The translations under genes were made by a program, and so were the position numbers. DNA of 46,244 nt from an uncultured Pelagibacteraceae bacterium (GTDB lineage Bacteria; Pseudomonadota; Alphaproteobacteria; Pelagibacterales; Pelagibacteraceae), in assembly GCA_902559075.1 (NCBI GenBank), contig CACEGO010000006.1, forward strand, positions 1 through 46,244, given 5' to 3'. Shown here piece after piece: positions 8,388 to 18,009 of the stretch. Under the pieces are notes generated by a model, which saw nothing but the letters and a program-made list of their open reading frames with translations, was not told the DNA's origin and made no database searches. Within the stretch, counting starts at the first letter, position 1, and each line of letters opens with the position of its first letter.

Positions 8388-8980
8388 TGTTTGCAGAATT
8401 ATTTTCACCTGAGCAAATAGCAATATTAACTCAAATTATTTTAATTGATCTAGTCTTAGCAGGAGACAATGCAATAATAATTGGAATGGTCGCATCTAAA
8501 TTTCCAGTAGACCAGAGAAAAAAAATTATTTTTTGGGGAATTGGTGGTGCTGTAATTTTAAGAATAATACTAACTTTACTAACAGCATATCTTTTACAAA
8601 TAACTGGATTAAGATTACTTGGAGGATTATTACTGCTTTATATAGTTTACAAACTATACGTTGATGTAATCAAGGGCTCAGAAAAAGAGGAAGATATTAA
8701 TGTAGATAGTTCAAGTTTTTTAAAGGCTATTTGGACTGTTTTACTTGCTGATTTTACAATGAGTTTAGATAATGTTTTAGGTGTTGCTGGAGCAGCAGGT
8801 CATCATTATGGTTTACTTATTTTTGGATTAGTTTTGTCTATTGTATTAATGGCAACAGCAGCAACATTAATATCTGGCTGGATCAAAAAATACAGATGGA
8901 TAGCTTGGCTTGGATTATTTGCAATATTAATTGTTGCAGTTGAGTTGATTTACACAGATATTAAAATATTATTATTTTAA
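8387..8980 (+). CDS. TerC/YjbE family integral membrane protein
   Basis: A 197-residue protein with about six helices and the two TerC repeats, each with an acidic membrane motif: LIDLVLAGDNAIIIGM near residue 19 and LLADFTMSLDNVLGVAG near residue 120. TerC-family proteins are linked to metal-ion (notably manganese) export and metallation of exported proteins. The ATG shares one base with the GMC stop (TAATG), so the two are translationally coupled. Why a metal exporter would sit with a dehydrogenase is unclear; co-transcription may reflect packing only. Confidence 0.9.
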   Translation: MFAELFSPEQIAILTQIILIDLVLAGDNAIIIGMVASKFPVDQRKKIIFWGIGGAVILRIILTLLTAYLLQITGLRLLGGLLLLYIVYKLYVDVIKGSEKEEDINVDSSSFLKAIWTVLLADFTMSLDNVLGVAGAAGHHYGLLIFGLVLSIVLMATAATLISGWIKKYRWIAWLGLFAILIVAVELIYTDIKILLF

Positions 8981-9738
8981 TGTACCTTCAAAAAATAAAT
9001 CTTAAAAAGAAATATGCATTAGTTACAGGTGCGGGCAAAGGTTTAGGAAGAGCATGCTCTATTGCCCTAGCTGAAGCGGGGGCAACAGTTATAGCTTTGA
9101 GCAGAACAACATCAGATTTAAATAAATTAGAAAAAGACATTAAAAAGGTTAAAGGAAAAATTATTAAAGTTTCCTGTGATGTAATGAATTATGAAGATTT
9201 AAAAATTAAATTAGAAAAAATTAAAATTGTTGACATCTTAGTAAATAATGCTGGAACAAATATTCCAGAGCCTTTTGAAAAAATTAAACAAAAAAGTATG
9301 AATTATTTAGTAGACCTTAATTTAAAGGCAGCATTTAATGTTGCACAACTTGTTGTAAAAAAAATGCTTAGAAATAAGAAAAGACCTGGCTCAATTATAA
9401 ATATGTCATCACAACTTGGTCATGTGGGTATGGGGGGTAGAAATGTTTACAATATGACAAAATTTGGGATTGAGGGGCTAACCAAAGGTATGGGTGTAGA
9501 ATTAGCAAAAAAAAATATAAGAGTTAATACGGTGGCGCCAACTTTTGTTGAAACACCAATGGTTAAAAAATTTTTTAAAAATAAAAAATTTAAAAGATTA
9601 GCCCTTGGAAATATACCTATGGGAAAAGCTGCTTCTGAAAGTGATGTAGCAACAACTGTATGCTTTTTGGCATCTTCGGCCTCCTCAATGATAACTGGTA
9701 CATCAATAATTATAGATGGTGGATGGACAGCTCAGTAA
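8980..9738 (+). CDS. SDR family oxidoreductase (second copy)
   Basis: A 252-residue classical SDR: TGAGKGLG at residues 16-23, the NNAG motif in DILVNNAGTNIPEPF, the catalytic Tyr/Lys pair in VYNMTK, NTVAPTFVETPM, and the C-terminal TGTSIIIDGGWTAQ. It resembles the gluconate-5-dehydrogenase/2-deoxygluconate-dehydrogenase group of sugar-acid SDRs. Residues after the second strand (ALSRTTSD) carry an Arg, which suggests NADP(H). Its ATG shares one base with the terC stop. In this operon it may act on a hydroxy acid or on the product of the GMC enzyme; the substrate is not known. Confidence 0.88.
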   Translation: MYLQKINLKKKYALVTGAGKGLGRACSIALAEAGATVIALSRTTSDLNKLEKDIKKVKGKIIKVSCDVMNYEDLKIKLEKIKIVDILVNNAGTNIPEPFEKIKQKSMNYLVDLNLKAAFNVAQLVVKKMLRNKKRPGSIINMSSQLGHVGMGGRNVYNMTKFGIEGLTKGMGVELAKKNIRVNTVAPTFVETPMVKKFFKNKKFKRLALGNIPMGKAASESDVATTVCFLASSASSMITGTSIIIDGGWTAQ

Positions 9739-10523
9739 TTTATAGATATCTCTTAATTTTTCTTTTTTTAACATTTCCAGTTCATGCAATTGAATTTCAA
9801 GGAAAATTTTTACAAGGTCATTTCATATTAGGTAAAACTAATCCTGGTGCGAAAATATTAGTTGGAAAAAAACAAGTAAAAGTTTCAAAAGATGGGTTTT
9901 TTGTTTTTGGCATAGACCGTGATCAAAAATTTGATTTAGTATTTACAAAAATATTTGAAGAAAAAAAAACAATAATCACAAAAAAAGTTTTAAAGAGAAA
10001 ATATAATATACAAAGAATTGATGGCTTAGCTGAAAATAAAGTAACACCACCAGAGTCTGTTTATAAAAGAATTAAAAAAGAAAATAATGCAATTGGAGAA
10101 GCAAGAGCAATAAACTCTGATTTACAATTTTTTAAAGAAAAATTTATTATGCCAGTTGAAGGTATAATAAGTGGTGTTTATGGCAGTCAAAGAATTTTGA
10201 ACGGAAAGCCAAGATGGCCTCACTATGGAATAGATATTGCTGCCAAATTGGGAACAATGATTAAATCATCTGGTTCGGGTATAGTTACAATGGCTGAAGA
10301 TGATTTATATTATACTGGAGGAACTGTAATAATGGATCATGGTCATGGTATATCAACCATTTATTCACACTTGGAAAATGTTTTGGTTTCAGTTGGAGAT
10401 CAAATTAATAAAGGTGATATAATAGGAACTGTAGGATCAACAGGTAGATCTACAGGACCTCATCTAGATTTTAGAATTAACTGGTTTCAGACAAGACTTG
10501 ATCCTATGTCAGTATTAAAATAA
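9723..10523 (+). CDS. Secreted M23/LytM-domain protein with altered zinc site
   Basis: A 266-residue protein from ATG 9723; the longer frame from 9660 would lie inside the SDR gene and lacks a signal peptide, while this start gives a good one (hydrophobic YLLIFLFLTFPVHA, then IEFQG). The C-terminal LytM domain has HYGID (His167, Asp171) and His216 in YSH. The last motif reads PHLDF (His247-x-Asp249) where most M23 enzymes have HLHF, so the third zinc ligand is Asp instead of His. The domain cuts or binds peptidoglycan peptides in the periplasm. The Asp form exists in a subgroup of proteobacterial M23 proteins, so activity cannot be ruled in or out. Overlaps the SDR end by 16 bases. Confidence 0.85.
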   Translation: MDSSVIYRYLLIFLFLTFPVHAIEFQGKFLQGHFILGKTNPGAKILVGKKQVKVSKDGFFVFGIDRDQKFDLVFTKIFEEKKTIITKKVLKRKYNIQRIDGLAENKVTPPESVYKRIKKENNAIGEARAINSDLQFFKEKFIMPVEGIISGVYGSQRILNGKPRWPHYGIDIAAKLGTMIKSSGSGIVTMAEDDLYYTGGTVIMDHGHGISTIYSHLENVLVSVGDQINKGDIIGTVGSTGRSTGPHLDFRINWFQTRLDPMSVLK

Positions 10524-10532
10524 TTAAATTAT

Positions 10533-11309
10533 ATGAGAAAAACATTAAAAGATAAGATTTCAGATAAGTTAGTTAATGCTTTTGTTAAGAATAAAATCAT
10601 TTCACCTATTCCAAGTAAATTCACAAAAAAACTGACTGAAGCTAATAAATTTCGAAAACTATGTGAAAGTAAGATCAAGGATCCTGTCATTGGATTTAAA
10701 GTTGGAGGAACTGGTTTCCCCTTAATGAAGAAACTTAAGGAAAAGGAACCTTTCTATGCAGCAGTTTATAAAAGAAATTTTTTAAAAAGTGGTAAGCGAG
10801 TTAAAATCAATAAGTATGTATTAGGTATAGAGGTTGAAGTTTGTTATTTGATTAAAAAAAAATTTTTTGACTCAAAAACCTTAATTACAAGAAAAAATGT
10901 TACAAAATATATTTCCCACATGGCTCCATGCATTGAAGTAGTTGGATATCGTCAGAGAATAAAAGGAATAAGTTCATATGGTAAATTAAGCAGTGATTTT
11001 GGAGTAAATATTAAATTTTTAATTGGTAAAAAGAAAAAATTTAAGAAAATTAATATAAATAACTTAAAAGCTAATATTTCAAATAAAAAAATCAATCAAA
11101 GTATTAATGGAAATACCAATGCTGTTTACATTAATCCGTTAAACTCTCTTAGGTTTTTACTAAACAATATTAAAAAAGATAAAACAAATTTAGAAAAAGA
11201 TTTTTGGGTCTTTACTGGTTCAACTGTAGGTGTGGTTCCAATTTTAAGTAAAGGTTTATACACTGGAAAAATTGAAAAATTAGGATCGGTAAAAGCGCAA
11301 ATTTATTAA
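10533..11309 (+). CDS. 2-keto-4-pentenoate hydratase/FAH-like enzyme
   Basis: A 258-residue protein similar to the MhpD/HpcG hydratase branch of the fumarylacetoacetate hydrolase superfamily. Visible markers are IGFKVGGT near residue 53, LGIEVEVCYLI near 96 (the metal-binding ExE), MAPCIEVVGYR near 131 and a C-terminal WVFTGSTVGVVPI. Members handle 2-keto-enoic acids from ring cleavage or related short keto acids, in the cytoplasm with Mg2+ or Mn2+. It starts ten bases after the M23 stop. Many lysine-rich surface stretches are an AT-bias effect. The exact substrate is unknown. Confidence 0.8.
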   Translation: MRKTLKDKISDKLVNAFVKNKIISPIPSKFTKKLTEANKFRKLCESKIKDPVIGFKVGGTGFPLMKKLKEKEPFYAAVYKRNFLKSGKRVKINKYVLGIEVEVCYLIKKKFFDSKTLITRKNVTKYISHMAPCIEVVGYRQRIKGISSYGKLSSDFGVNIKFLIGKKKKFKKININNLKANISNKKINQSINGNTNAVYINPLNSLRFLLNNIKKDKTNLEKDFWVFTGSTVGVVPILSKGLYTGKIEKLGSVKAQIY

Positions 11310-11321
11310 TCTTTAAATAAA

Positions 11322-12209
11322 ATGACAGATAACAAAAAGGCAATCTTTTTAATTATAACTTCAGTATTGTGTGGAACATTGATGCTTACTTTTTTAAAAT
11401 TAGCTCAAGAAGAAGTAAATGTTTATGTAGCTGGATTTTTTAGATTTTTATTTGGTTTACTGATTATTTTTCCATATATGTTAAAATCAAAATTTACAGT
11501 ATTTAAAACCAATCATCATAAAAAACATTTTTTGAGAGCTTTTTTAAACTTGCCTTCAATGCTTTTATATTTTTCAGCTTTAGTAATGATGCCTATTGAA
11601 AAAGCTACAGCAATATCTTTTGTTGTTCCTTTCATAGTAACAATACTAGCAGTTTTATTTCTTGGAGAAAAAATTTACATATATAGAAGTTTTGCACTTA
11701 TTTTAGGATTTATTGGTATGTTAATAATTTTAAGACCAGGAATAATTGATATCTCTATGGGAGTTTATATGGCGCTAGCCTCATCTTTTATGTGGTCAAT
11801 TGTAATAATAATTACAAAAAGTATTGCAAAAGATGATAGTTCAATCACGATTTTATCTTTTGGGTACACATATATGACAATTTTTAGTTTCATAATCGTA
11901 TTATTTCATTGGCAAACACCTAGTTTACAAACTTTGATTTATTTATTTTTTGGAGGTTTATCTGGTACTTTGTTGCACCTATGTATTAATCACGCATACA
12001 AATTAGTAGATGTAAGCATGACACAACCATATTCTTTTCTAAGTTTAGTATTTGCTTCTCTAATTGGTTATTTTGTTTTTAGTGAAACCCCTGATCTCTT
12101 CACTTGGATTGGAGCAAGTGTTATATTTATAGGGGTTTTCATTATGTCATATCGTGAAATGAAGCTGGATAAAGAAATAATTAGAAAAAGATTAGACATA
12201 AAATCTTAA
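11322..12209 (+). CDS. DMT/EamA family transporter
   Basis: A 295-residue inner-membrane protein with ten hydrophobic helices in two EamA repeats, as in RhaT/YdcZ-like drug/metabolite transporters. Repeat one has VLCGTLMLTFLKLAQEEVNV and FFRFLFGLLIIFPYM; the helix 3-4 stretch MPIEKATAISFVVPFIVTIL and the GLSGTLLHLCINHAYKLVD of repeat two are typical. The family exports amino acids and other small metabolites. It is the last gene of the run that begins at 6792 and is convergent with the FAD oxidoreductase at 12216, only six bases away. Confidence 0.88.
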   Translation: MTDNKKAIFLIITSVLCGTLMLTFLKLAQEEVNVYVAGFFRFLFGLLIIFPYMLKSKFTVFKTNHHKKHFLRAFLNLPSMLLYFSALVMMPIEKATAISFVVPFIVTILAVLFLGEKIYIYRSFALILGFIGMLIILRPGIIDISMGVYMALASSFMWSIVIIITKSIAKDDSSITILSFGYTYMTIFSFIIVLFHWQTPSLQTLIYLFFGGLSGTLLHLCINHAYKLVDVSMTQPYSFLSLVFASLIGYFVFSETPDLFTWIGASVIFIGVFIMSYREMKLDKEIIRKRLDIKS

Positions 12210-12215
12210 ATAAAT

Positions 12216-13520
12216 TTAGATATCTGATTTTGCCCTATAACGTTCGTAGAGTAACCTAGTTTTAATTCCTAAATTTAAAAATGGTTGTGGCGGCAACCAT
12301 GTTGGTTTTCTTCTTTTTTCAATAATTTTAATTTCATCTGAGTTTTCATTGCTTGCCTTAATAGCAATTTGTTCTCCAAATAATGTTCCAACACCGATAC
12401 CAGAACCATTATAACAACCTGCCACAAATATATTTTCACTAATTTTCTCAAAAATTTGTGAACTATTTCTTGTCCTAGATACTATACCTGACCATGTAGA
12501 TTGAATTATATTTTCTGGTAATTCTGGAAATCTTTTTTTAATTCCAATTTTTTGTATTAAAGATCTTTTGAATAAATCAGCTTGTAACATTTTAAATGGA
12601 CTACGAATCTCAGCTGTATTTCTTATTAAAATTCTTCTATCTTTGGTCATTCTTACAGTGGCGCCCATAGGTCTTATAGGTAATACTCCCCATTCTTTTG
12701 GTTGACCTATTAATTTGAATTCCATATCTGTTAAAGGTCTTGTCATGCTAGCAGTGAGTGTGATTGGAAAATTATAATTAACTTTTACTCCTAAAGATTT
12801 TAAAAAACCATTTGTAGCAAAAATTATTTTTTTTGTTTTTATTTTTCCATTTTTAAATTCACAAGAAATATAATCTTTCAATGAAGACCAATTTAACAAA
12901 CTAGAGTCTTCGTATAATTCTACGTTACTAGGTAAGGCATTAACCATGGATCTGGCTAATTTTCCAGGATGTAATAAAATTCCACCTTTTGTATAAAGTG
13001 CAATATTATAAAATTTTGTACCTAATTTTTTTGATAATTCGTTGTTATTTAATAATTTATGATTAAATCCTAATTTATAAAGTGTATCTGAGAACTTCAT
13101 TAATATTTTTTTATCCACTATTTTTGAGGATGCAAAATATTTTCCACATTCGTTCCAATCGCAGTCAACTTGATATTCTTCAATGAATTTTTTTACAACA
13201 TTTATGCCTAGGGTATAAATATCAGATTTTTTTTTATAAATTTGTAACTCCTTATTAGAAGTAAAACCATCATTAAGAGTTGTATCTACTAAATAACCAG
13301 AATTTCTAGAACTAGCTCCTTCGCCTGCCGTTTGAGCATCAACTAATATAATTTTTTGATTTGGATTTAATTCAGATAACTTTCTTGCTGCTGATAACCC
13401 AGTATAACCTGCACCAACAATTAGCCATTCGCAATCATGATTGTTTTTTAATGATTGAGATTTAGTTCTTGGATTTAAATCATTAACCCAACTACAGTTA
13501 TTATCATTTATCACCTGCAT
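12216..13520 (-). CDS. DadA-type FAD-dependent amine oxidoreductase
   Basis: A 434-residue DAO-family flavoprotein. The N-terminal dinucleotide motif is IVGAGYTGLSAARKL (about 35-49), then GEGASSRNSGYL near 67; the C-terminal FAD part is IFVAGCYNGSGIGVG. It resembles gamma-glutamylputrescine oxidase and other amino acid or amine dehydrogenases. It lies 39 bases downstream of xsc on the same strand, so co-transcription is likely. A DAO-type enzyme paired with Xsc could oxidise taurine to sulfoacetaldehyde, as taurine dehydrogenase does elsewhere; no small partner subunit is seen here, so this is inference. A distant paralogue is at 38674-40020. Confidence 0.85.
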   Translation of the reverse strand: MQVINDNNCSWVNDLNPRTKSQSLKNNHDCEWLIVGAGYTGLSAARKLSELNPNQKIILVDAQTAGEGASSRNSGYLVDTTLNDGFTSNKELQIYKKKSDIYTLGINVVKKFIEEYQVDCDWNECGKYFASSKIVDKKILMKFSDTLYKLGFNHKLLNNNELSKKLGTKFYNIALYTKGGILLHPGKLARSMVNALPSNVELYEDSSLLNWSSLKDYISCEFKNGKIKTKKIIFATNGFLKSLGVKVNYNFPITLTASMTRPLTDMEFKLIGQPKEWGVLPIRPMGATVRMTKDRRILIRNTAEIRSPFKMLQADLFKRSLIQKIGIKKRFPELPENIIQSTWSGIVSRTRNSSQIFEKISENIFVAGCYNGSGIGVGTLFGEQIAIKASNENSDEIKIIEKRRKPTWLPPQPFLNLGIKTRLLYERYRAKSDI

Positions 13521-13559
13521 TCAGTGACCATACGATAATTGATTGTTATTTAAAAGATC

Positions 13560-15344
13560 TTAAGAATTTAAAGAAGGTTGTTTCTTCATATCCTCTTTTT
13601 TTATACCTGCAACTCTAACTGGTTTTTTCATTGCATCTCTTCTAAAAGGTTCACCAAGTTCTTGGTTTAAAATTACCTCAATAAAAGTTGTAATTCCTTT
13701 CTTTTGATCCTCACAAGACTTCTTAATAGCATTTGTTGTTTCTTCCATTGTTCTAACAGTAATGCCTTTTAAGCCACATGCGTTAGCAACTTTAGCATAA
13801 CTTAATTCTGGATCTAACTCTGTGCCAACAAAATTATTATCAAACCACAATGTCGTATTTCTTTTTTCAGCACCCCATTGATAATTTCTAAATATTACCA
13901 TAGTTATTGCAGGCCATTCCTCTCTTGCACACGAGCTCATCTCGTTCATGCTAATTCCAAAAGCACCATCTCCAGCAAATCCAATAACAGGAGTATCTGG
14001 ACAACCAATTTTTGCACCTAATATTGATGGAAAACCATAACCACAAGGTCCAAATAATCCAGGAGCTAAATATTTTCTCGGCTTTTCAAAAGTTGGGTAA
14101 GCATTTCCTATCGCACAGTTATTTCCTATGTCACTTGAAATAATTACGTCTTCAGGCATTCCAGCTTGTATTGCTCTCCAAGCTTGTCTCGGTGACATTC
14201 TATCTGAGTCTCTTTCTCTAGCTTCTTTATTCCAAACCGTTCCTTCATCATCATCTTCATGATCTAAACTTGAGAGTTTTTGCAACCAAGCTGATTTAGT
14301 TTGGTGAATTAAATCTTTTCTAGCCTGCCTATCAGTATCTCCAGCATTCGATGATAATTTTTCAAGGATTTGTTCCGCAACTAATTTTGCATCTCCACTT
14401 ATTCCTACTGTAACTTTTTTAGTTAAACCTATTCTATCAGGATTAATATCTACTTGGATAATGTTTGCATTCTTTGGCCAATAATCAATTCCATAACCTG
14501 GCAAAGTTGAAAAAGGATTTAATCTTGTTCCTAAAGCTAACACAACATCGGCTTTAGAAATTAATTCCATTGCAGCTTTTGAACCATTATACCCTAAAGG
14601 ACCAACAGCTAATGGATGGCTTCCTGGAAAACTATCATTATGTTGATAACCTGAACAAACTGGAGAGTCTAATTTTTCTGCAATTTTTTTTGTGGCATCA
14701 ATAGCGCCACCAATTACTACTCCAGCACCTGATAATATAACTGGAAATTTTGCTTTAGATAATAAATCTGCTGCTTTCACTACAGCATCGTTTCCTCCAC
14801 CTTGTCTTTCAAGTCTTACAATAGGAGGAAGATCTATATCAATTACTTGACACCAATAATCTCTTGGAACATTTATTTGTGCTGGTGCTGATCCTCTAAT
14901 AGCTTTTTCTATAACTCTATTTAATACTTCTGCCATTCTAGATGGATCTCTTACTTCTTCTTGATAACAAACCATATCTTTGAATAAGTTCATTTGTTCT
15001 ACCTCTTGAAATCCACCTTGACCCATTGTCTTGTTCGCGGCTTGTGGTGTAACTAGCAAAAGAGGAGTATGATTCCAATAAGCTGTTTTTATAGGAGTCA
15101 CAAGCCCAGTTATACCTGGACCATTCTGTGCAATAACCATCGACATTTTTCCAGTAGCTCTTGTGTATCCATCGGCAATTAAGCCACCATTAGTTTCATG
15201 AGCAACATCCCAAAAAGTTATTCCAGCATCTGGAAAAATATCTGATATGGGCATAAATGCTGAACCAATAATTCCAAAAGCGTGTTCAATACCATGCATC
15301 TGTAAAACTTTTACAAAAGCTTCTTCTGTTGTCATTTTTGTCAT
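13560..15344 (-). CDS. xsc: Sulfoacetaldehyde acetyltransferase
   Basis: A 594-residue thiamine-diphosphate enzyme, the usual Xsc length. The catalytic Glu is at residue 50 in WDVAHETNGGLIADGYTRAT, the middle domain has VVLALGTRLNPF, and the TPP pocket is in the C-terminal GFAGDGAFGISMNEMSSC. Sequence runs such as NGPGITGLVTPIKTAYWNHT and QVEQMNLFKDMV-like FQEVEQMNLFKD are close to Xsc rather than acetolactate synthase. The enzyme converts sulfoacetaldehyde plus phosphate to acetyl phosphate and sulfite in the cytoplasm. A ribosome site (GAGAGG) precedes the ATG. It is divergent from suyAB and followed by a DadA-type oxidase, which together point to sulfonate catabolism. Confidence 0.93.
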   Translation of the reverse strand: MTKMTTEEAFVKVLQMHGIEHAFGIIGSAFMPISDIFPDAGITFWDVAHETNGGLIADGYTRATGKMSMVIAQNGPGITGLVTPIKTAYWNHTPLLLVTPQAANKTMGQGGFQEVEQMNLFKDMVCYQEEVRDPSRMAEVLNRVIEKAIRGSAPAQINVPRDYWCQVIDIDLPPIVRLERQGGGNDAVVKAADLLSKAKFPVILSGAGVVIGGAIDATKKIAEKLDSPVCSGYQHNDSFPGSHPLAVGPLGYNGSKAAMELISKADVVLALGTRLNPFSTLPGYGIDYWPKNANIIQVDINPDRIGLTKKVTVGISGDAKLVAEQILEKLSSNAGDTDRQARKDLIHQTKSAWLQKLSSLDHEDDDEGTVWNKEARERDSDRMSPRQAWRAIQAGMPEDVIISSDIGNNCAIGNAYPTFEKPRKYLAPGLFGPCGYGFPSILGAKIGCPDTPVIGFAGDGAFGISMNEMSSCAREEWPAITMVIFRNYQWGAEKRNTTLWFDNNFVGTELDPELSYAKVANACGLKGITVRTMEETTNAIKKSCEDQKKGITTFIEVILNQELGEPFRRDAMKKPVRVAGIKKEDMKKQPSLNS

Positions 15345-15456
15345 AAAACTAGAACCTCTCTAAAGTGTATTTTAAACTATTTATAAAATTCGTTTGTTAA
15401 TTTTTGCGATTAATATATAAGATTTCTCAAATTTCAAACAAACAAATCGACACGAT

Positions 15457-15741
15457 ATGGCAACAGATATAATTATACATGATGAAAAAGACAACGTAGG
15501 GGTAGTTGTTATTGAAAAAATCACTCCAAATCAAGATTGCTCATGCTGGGTAATGGAAAATGATAAGACGGTAAATATTCAATCTGGGGATGAGATACCT
15601 TTAGGACACAAAATAGCTATGAAGGACCTAAATGAAGGTGATACAATTATCAAATATGGTCATGATATAGGAAAAGTGGTTAAATCAATTAAAAAAGGTG
15701 AACATGTTCATGTTCACAACGTAAAAACAAAGAAGTGGTAA
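15457..15741 (+). CDS. suyA: Sulfolactate sulfo-lyase small subunit / UxaA N-terminal-like (SAF domain)
   Basis: A 94-residue SAF-domain protein, corresponding to the N-terminal part of altronate dehydratase. It shows [35 protein letters not shown], a [10 protein letters not shown] stretch and the terminal [12 protein letters not shown] that is the mark of this family. As the separate small subunit with the large subunit four bases downstream, it fits SuyA of (2R)-sulfolactate sulfo-lyase, which splits sulfolactate into pyruvate and sulfite. An altronate-type dehydratase is the alternative, but neighbouring xsc, apr genes and sulfite exporters favour SuyA. The start lacks a clear ribosome site; a TATATA box lies about 40 bases upstream. 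Confidence 0.8.
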   Translation: MATDIIIHDEKDNVGVVVIEKITPNQDCSCWVMENDKTVNIQSGDEIPLGHKIAMKDLNEGDTIIKYGHDIGKVVKSIKKGEHVHVHNVKTKKW

Positions 15742-15745
15742 TATT

Positions 15746-16912
15746 ATGGAAATTCCAAAAAGTTTTTTAGGTTATAAAAGAGAAAATGGCAGAGCTGGTA
15801 CAAGAAATCATGTAATTATCCTGCCTGTAGACGATATCTCAAATGCATGCGCTGAAGCTGTTGCTAATAACATAAAAGGAACAATTGCACTTCCTCACTC
15901 ATATGGAAGATTACAATTTGGAGCAGATTTAGAATTACATTTTAGAACAATGATAGGAACTGCGAAAAATCCTAATGTTGCAGCAGCAATTATCATTGGT
16001 ATTGAGCCTAAATGGACAAAAAGAATAGTTGATGAGGTTGCTAAAACTGGAAAACCAGTTGAAGGATTCAGTATTGAAGGTGCAGGTGATATTGAAACTA
16101 TTATGAAAGCATCAAAAAAAGCTCAAGAATTTTCAATATGGGCATCTGAAAAACAAAGAGAAGAATGTCCAATTAGTGACTTATGGATATCGGTAAAATG
16201 TGGAGAGTCAGATACAACATCAGGTCTAGCTTCAAACCCTACAGTAGGAAATTTAATGGATAAACTTGAGCCACTTGGCGTTCATTTATGCTTTGGAGAA
16301 ACTTCTGAACTTACAGGAGCTGAAACAGTCTGCGAAAAACGAGGTAAAACTCCAGAAGCTCAGGAGAAGTTTAAAAAAACATGGAATGATTACAACGATT
16401 TTATTTTAAAAGAGGCTACTGATGATTTATCAGAAAGCCAACCAACAGCAGGAAATATTGCTGGAGGATTAACAACAATTGAAGAAAAAGCATTCGGAAA
16501 CTTTCAAAAAATTGGTTCAAGACAATTTATTGATGTATTAACTCCTGCTGAAGAACCTGAAAAAGGTCCAGGATTATATTTTATGGATACATCATCTGCT
16601 GCAGCTGAGTGTGTTACATTACAAGCTGCTGGAGGATTTAATATACATTTATTTCCAACAGGACAAGGAAATATAATTGGAAATCCAATCGAGCCTGTTA
16701 TTAAATTAACTGCAAATCCTTTGACAGCAGTAAATATGAGTGAACACATTGATTGTGATGTTTCAAAAATTCTTTCAAGAGAAATGAATTTATCTGAAGC
16801 AGGAGATGAATTAATTAAAACAACTTTAAGGGTAGCTAACGGAAGATTGACTTGTGCAGAGGCTCTAGGTCACAAAGAATTTGTGATGACTAAGCTCTAT
16901 AGAAGTGCATAA
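15746..16912 (+). CDS. suyB: Sulfolactate sulfo-lyase large subunit (UxaA family)
   Basis: A 388-residue UxaA C-terminal-domain protein. It starts with the family motif [20 protein letters not shown], has [20 protein letters not shown] near residue 50, [20 protein letters not shown] near 149, [13 protein letters not shown], and the late [20 protein letters not shown]. Cysteines in these motifs are probable iron ligands. With SuyA it would form the enzyme cleaving the C-S bond of sulfolactate. It is in one operon with suyA and the putative exporter at 16924. The alternative, a sugar-acid dehydratase, is less likely in this neighbourhood. Confidence 0.82.
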   Translation: MEIPKSFLGYKRENGRAGTRNHVIILPVDDISNACAEAVANNIKGTIALPHSYGRLQFGADLELHFRTMIGTAKNPNVAAAIIIGIEPKWTKRIVDEVAKTGKPVEGFSIEGAGDIETIMKASKKAQEFSIWASEKQREECPISDLWISVKCGESDTTSGLASNPTVGNLMDKLEPLGVHLCFGETSELTGAETVCEKRGKTPEAQEKFKKTWNDYNDFILKEATDDLSESQPTAGNIAGGLTTIEEKAFGNFQKIGSRQFIDVLTPAEEPEKGPGLYFMDTSSAAAECVTLQAAGGFNIHLFPTGQGNIIGNPIEPVIKLTANPLTAVNMSEHIDCDVSKILSREMNLSEAGDELIKTTLRVANGRLTCAEALGHKEFVMTKLYRSA

Positions 16913-16923
16913 GTTGTTTATAA

Positions 16924-18009
16924 GTGTTAGTTAAACTTCAATACTTAAAAGCAATTTTTCCAGGTGTTGTTTTAGCTTTAGTATTTTGTTTATTCTCACA
17001 AGGAATTAATAATGTTTTAGCAATAGAAATTTTTGCGACTGAAAAAAGTCCAATTTCGACAGTTCTGATTGCAATACTACTTGGAATATTAATGGGAAAT
17101 GCCTTTACACCAAGACCAGGTATGATGATTGGTTTGGATTTTACCCAACAATATATTTTAAAATTAGGAATTATTTTTTTAGGTATTAGATTAAGTTTTG
17201 CTGATTTATTTAAATTTGGCTCTGTTGCAATACCGCTGGTGATATTTTGTGTTTTAGGAGTATTATTATTAATAAAATTGCTCATAAAAAAAGTACCTAT
17301 ATCCTCAAAAATGTCTTATCTAATTGCTATTGGTACTAGCGTCTGCGGTGCTACAGCTATTGTTGCAACGGCTCCAGTTATAAATGCAAAAAAAACAGAA
17401 ATTGCTTATGCAATAGCCAATATCACATTGTTTGGGGTTATAGCAATGTTAGTGTATCCTTATTTTGCTGAGTGGTATTTTGATAACAATGCATTAGAGG
17501 CTGGTTTGTTTTTAGGAACTTCTATTCATGAAACTTCTCAGGTAGCCGCTGCTGGATTAATTTACGATCAACAATTTAGTAATCCTGAAACACTAGATGT
17601 TGCAACTGTAACAAAACTAATAAGAAATACTTTTTTAGTCATCCTTATTCCACTATTCGCATACTTATATAATAGGGGTAAGGTAAAAGATCAAAAATAC
17701 TCAATTTTAAGTATTTTTCCTTATTTTGTTCTTGGTTTTATAGGAATGATAATTTTAAGAAATCTAGGTGATCAATTCTTTTTGCTAGATAATAATAATA
17801 TTTACATTTGGTCAAAATTTATTGAATATTTAAAAGTGTTAACAACAGTATTTTTGACAATGTCGATGGCAGCAGTTGGTATCTCGATAAACCTAAGTGA
17901 GCTTAAATCAATGGGTTATAAACCATTTATAGTAGGGTTGATTGCAGCTACAACTGTAGGAATTATAAGTTTAGTTTATATTGAAACTTTAAAAAATTTT
18001 TTCGTTTAA
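16924..18009 (+). CDS. YeiH/UPF0324 family putative sulfate exporter
   Basis: A 361-residue membrane protein with about ten helices and the PSE/YeiH family pattern: AILLGILMGNAFTPRPGM near residue 50, LKLGIIFLGIRLSFADLFKFG near 80, IGTSVCGATAIVATAPVINA near 135, and GLFLGTSIHETSQVAAAG near 195. The family is proposed to export sulfate or related anions, by context rather than full proof. It begins with a GTG at 16924, 11 bases after suyB, so it belongs to the suy operon and could clear sulfite or sulfate from sulfolactate cleavage. Its TAA overlaps the convergent tauE stop. Confidence 0.85.
   Translation: MLVKLQYLKAIFPGVVLALVFCLFSQGINNVLAIEIFATEKSPISTVLIAILLGILMGNAFTPRPGMMIGLDFTQQYILKLGIIFLGIRLSFADLFKFGSVAIPLVIFCVLGVLLLIKLLIKKVPISSKMSYLIAIGTSVCGATAIVATAPVINAKKTEIAYAIANITLFGVIAMLVYPYFAEWYFDNNALEAGLFLGTSIHETSQVAAAGLIYDQQFSNPETLDVATVTKLIRNTFLVILIPLFAYLYNRGKVKDQKYSILSIFPYFVLGFIGMIILRNLGDQFFLLDNNNIYIWSKFIEYLKVLTTVFLTMSMAAVGISINLSELKSMGYKPFIVGLIAATTVGIISLVYIETLKNFFV

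Noticed and set aside
9660..9722. Longer N terminus for the M23 protein
   Set aside because: It reads through the SDR gene in another frame and removes the clear signal peptide that begins at 9723.
15345..15456. Riboswitch in the gap between xsc and suyA
   Set aside because: The 112-base gap is AT-rich with no stable stem set; it must hold two divergent promoters.
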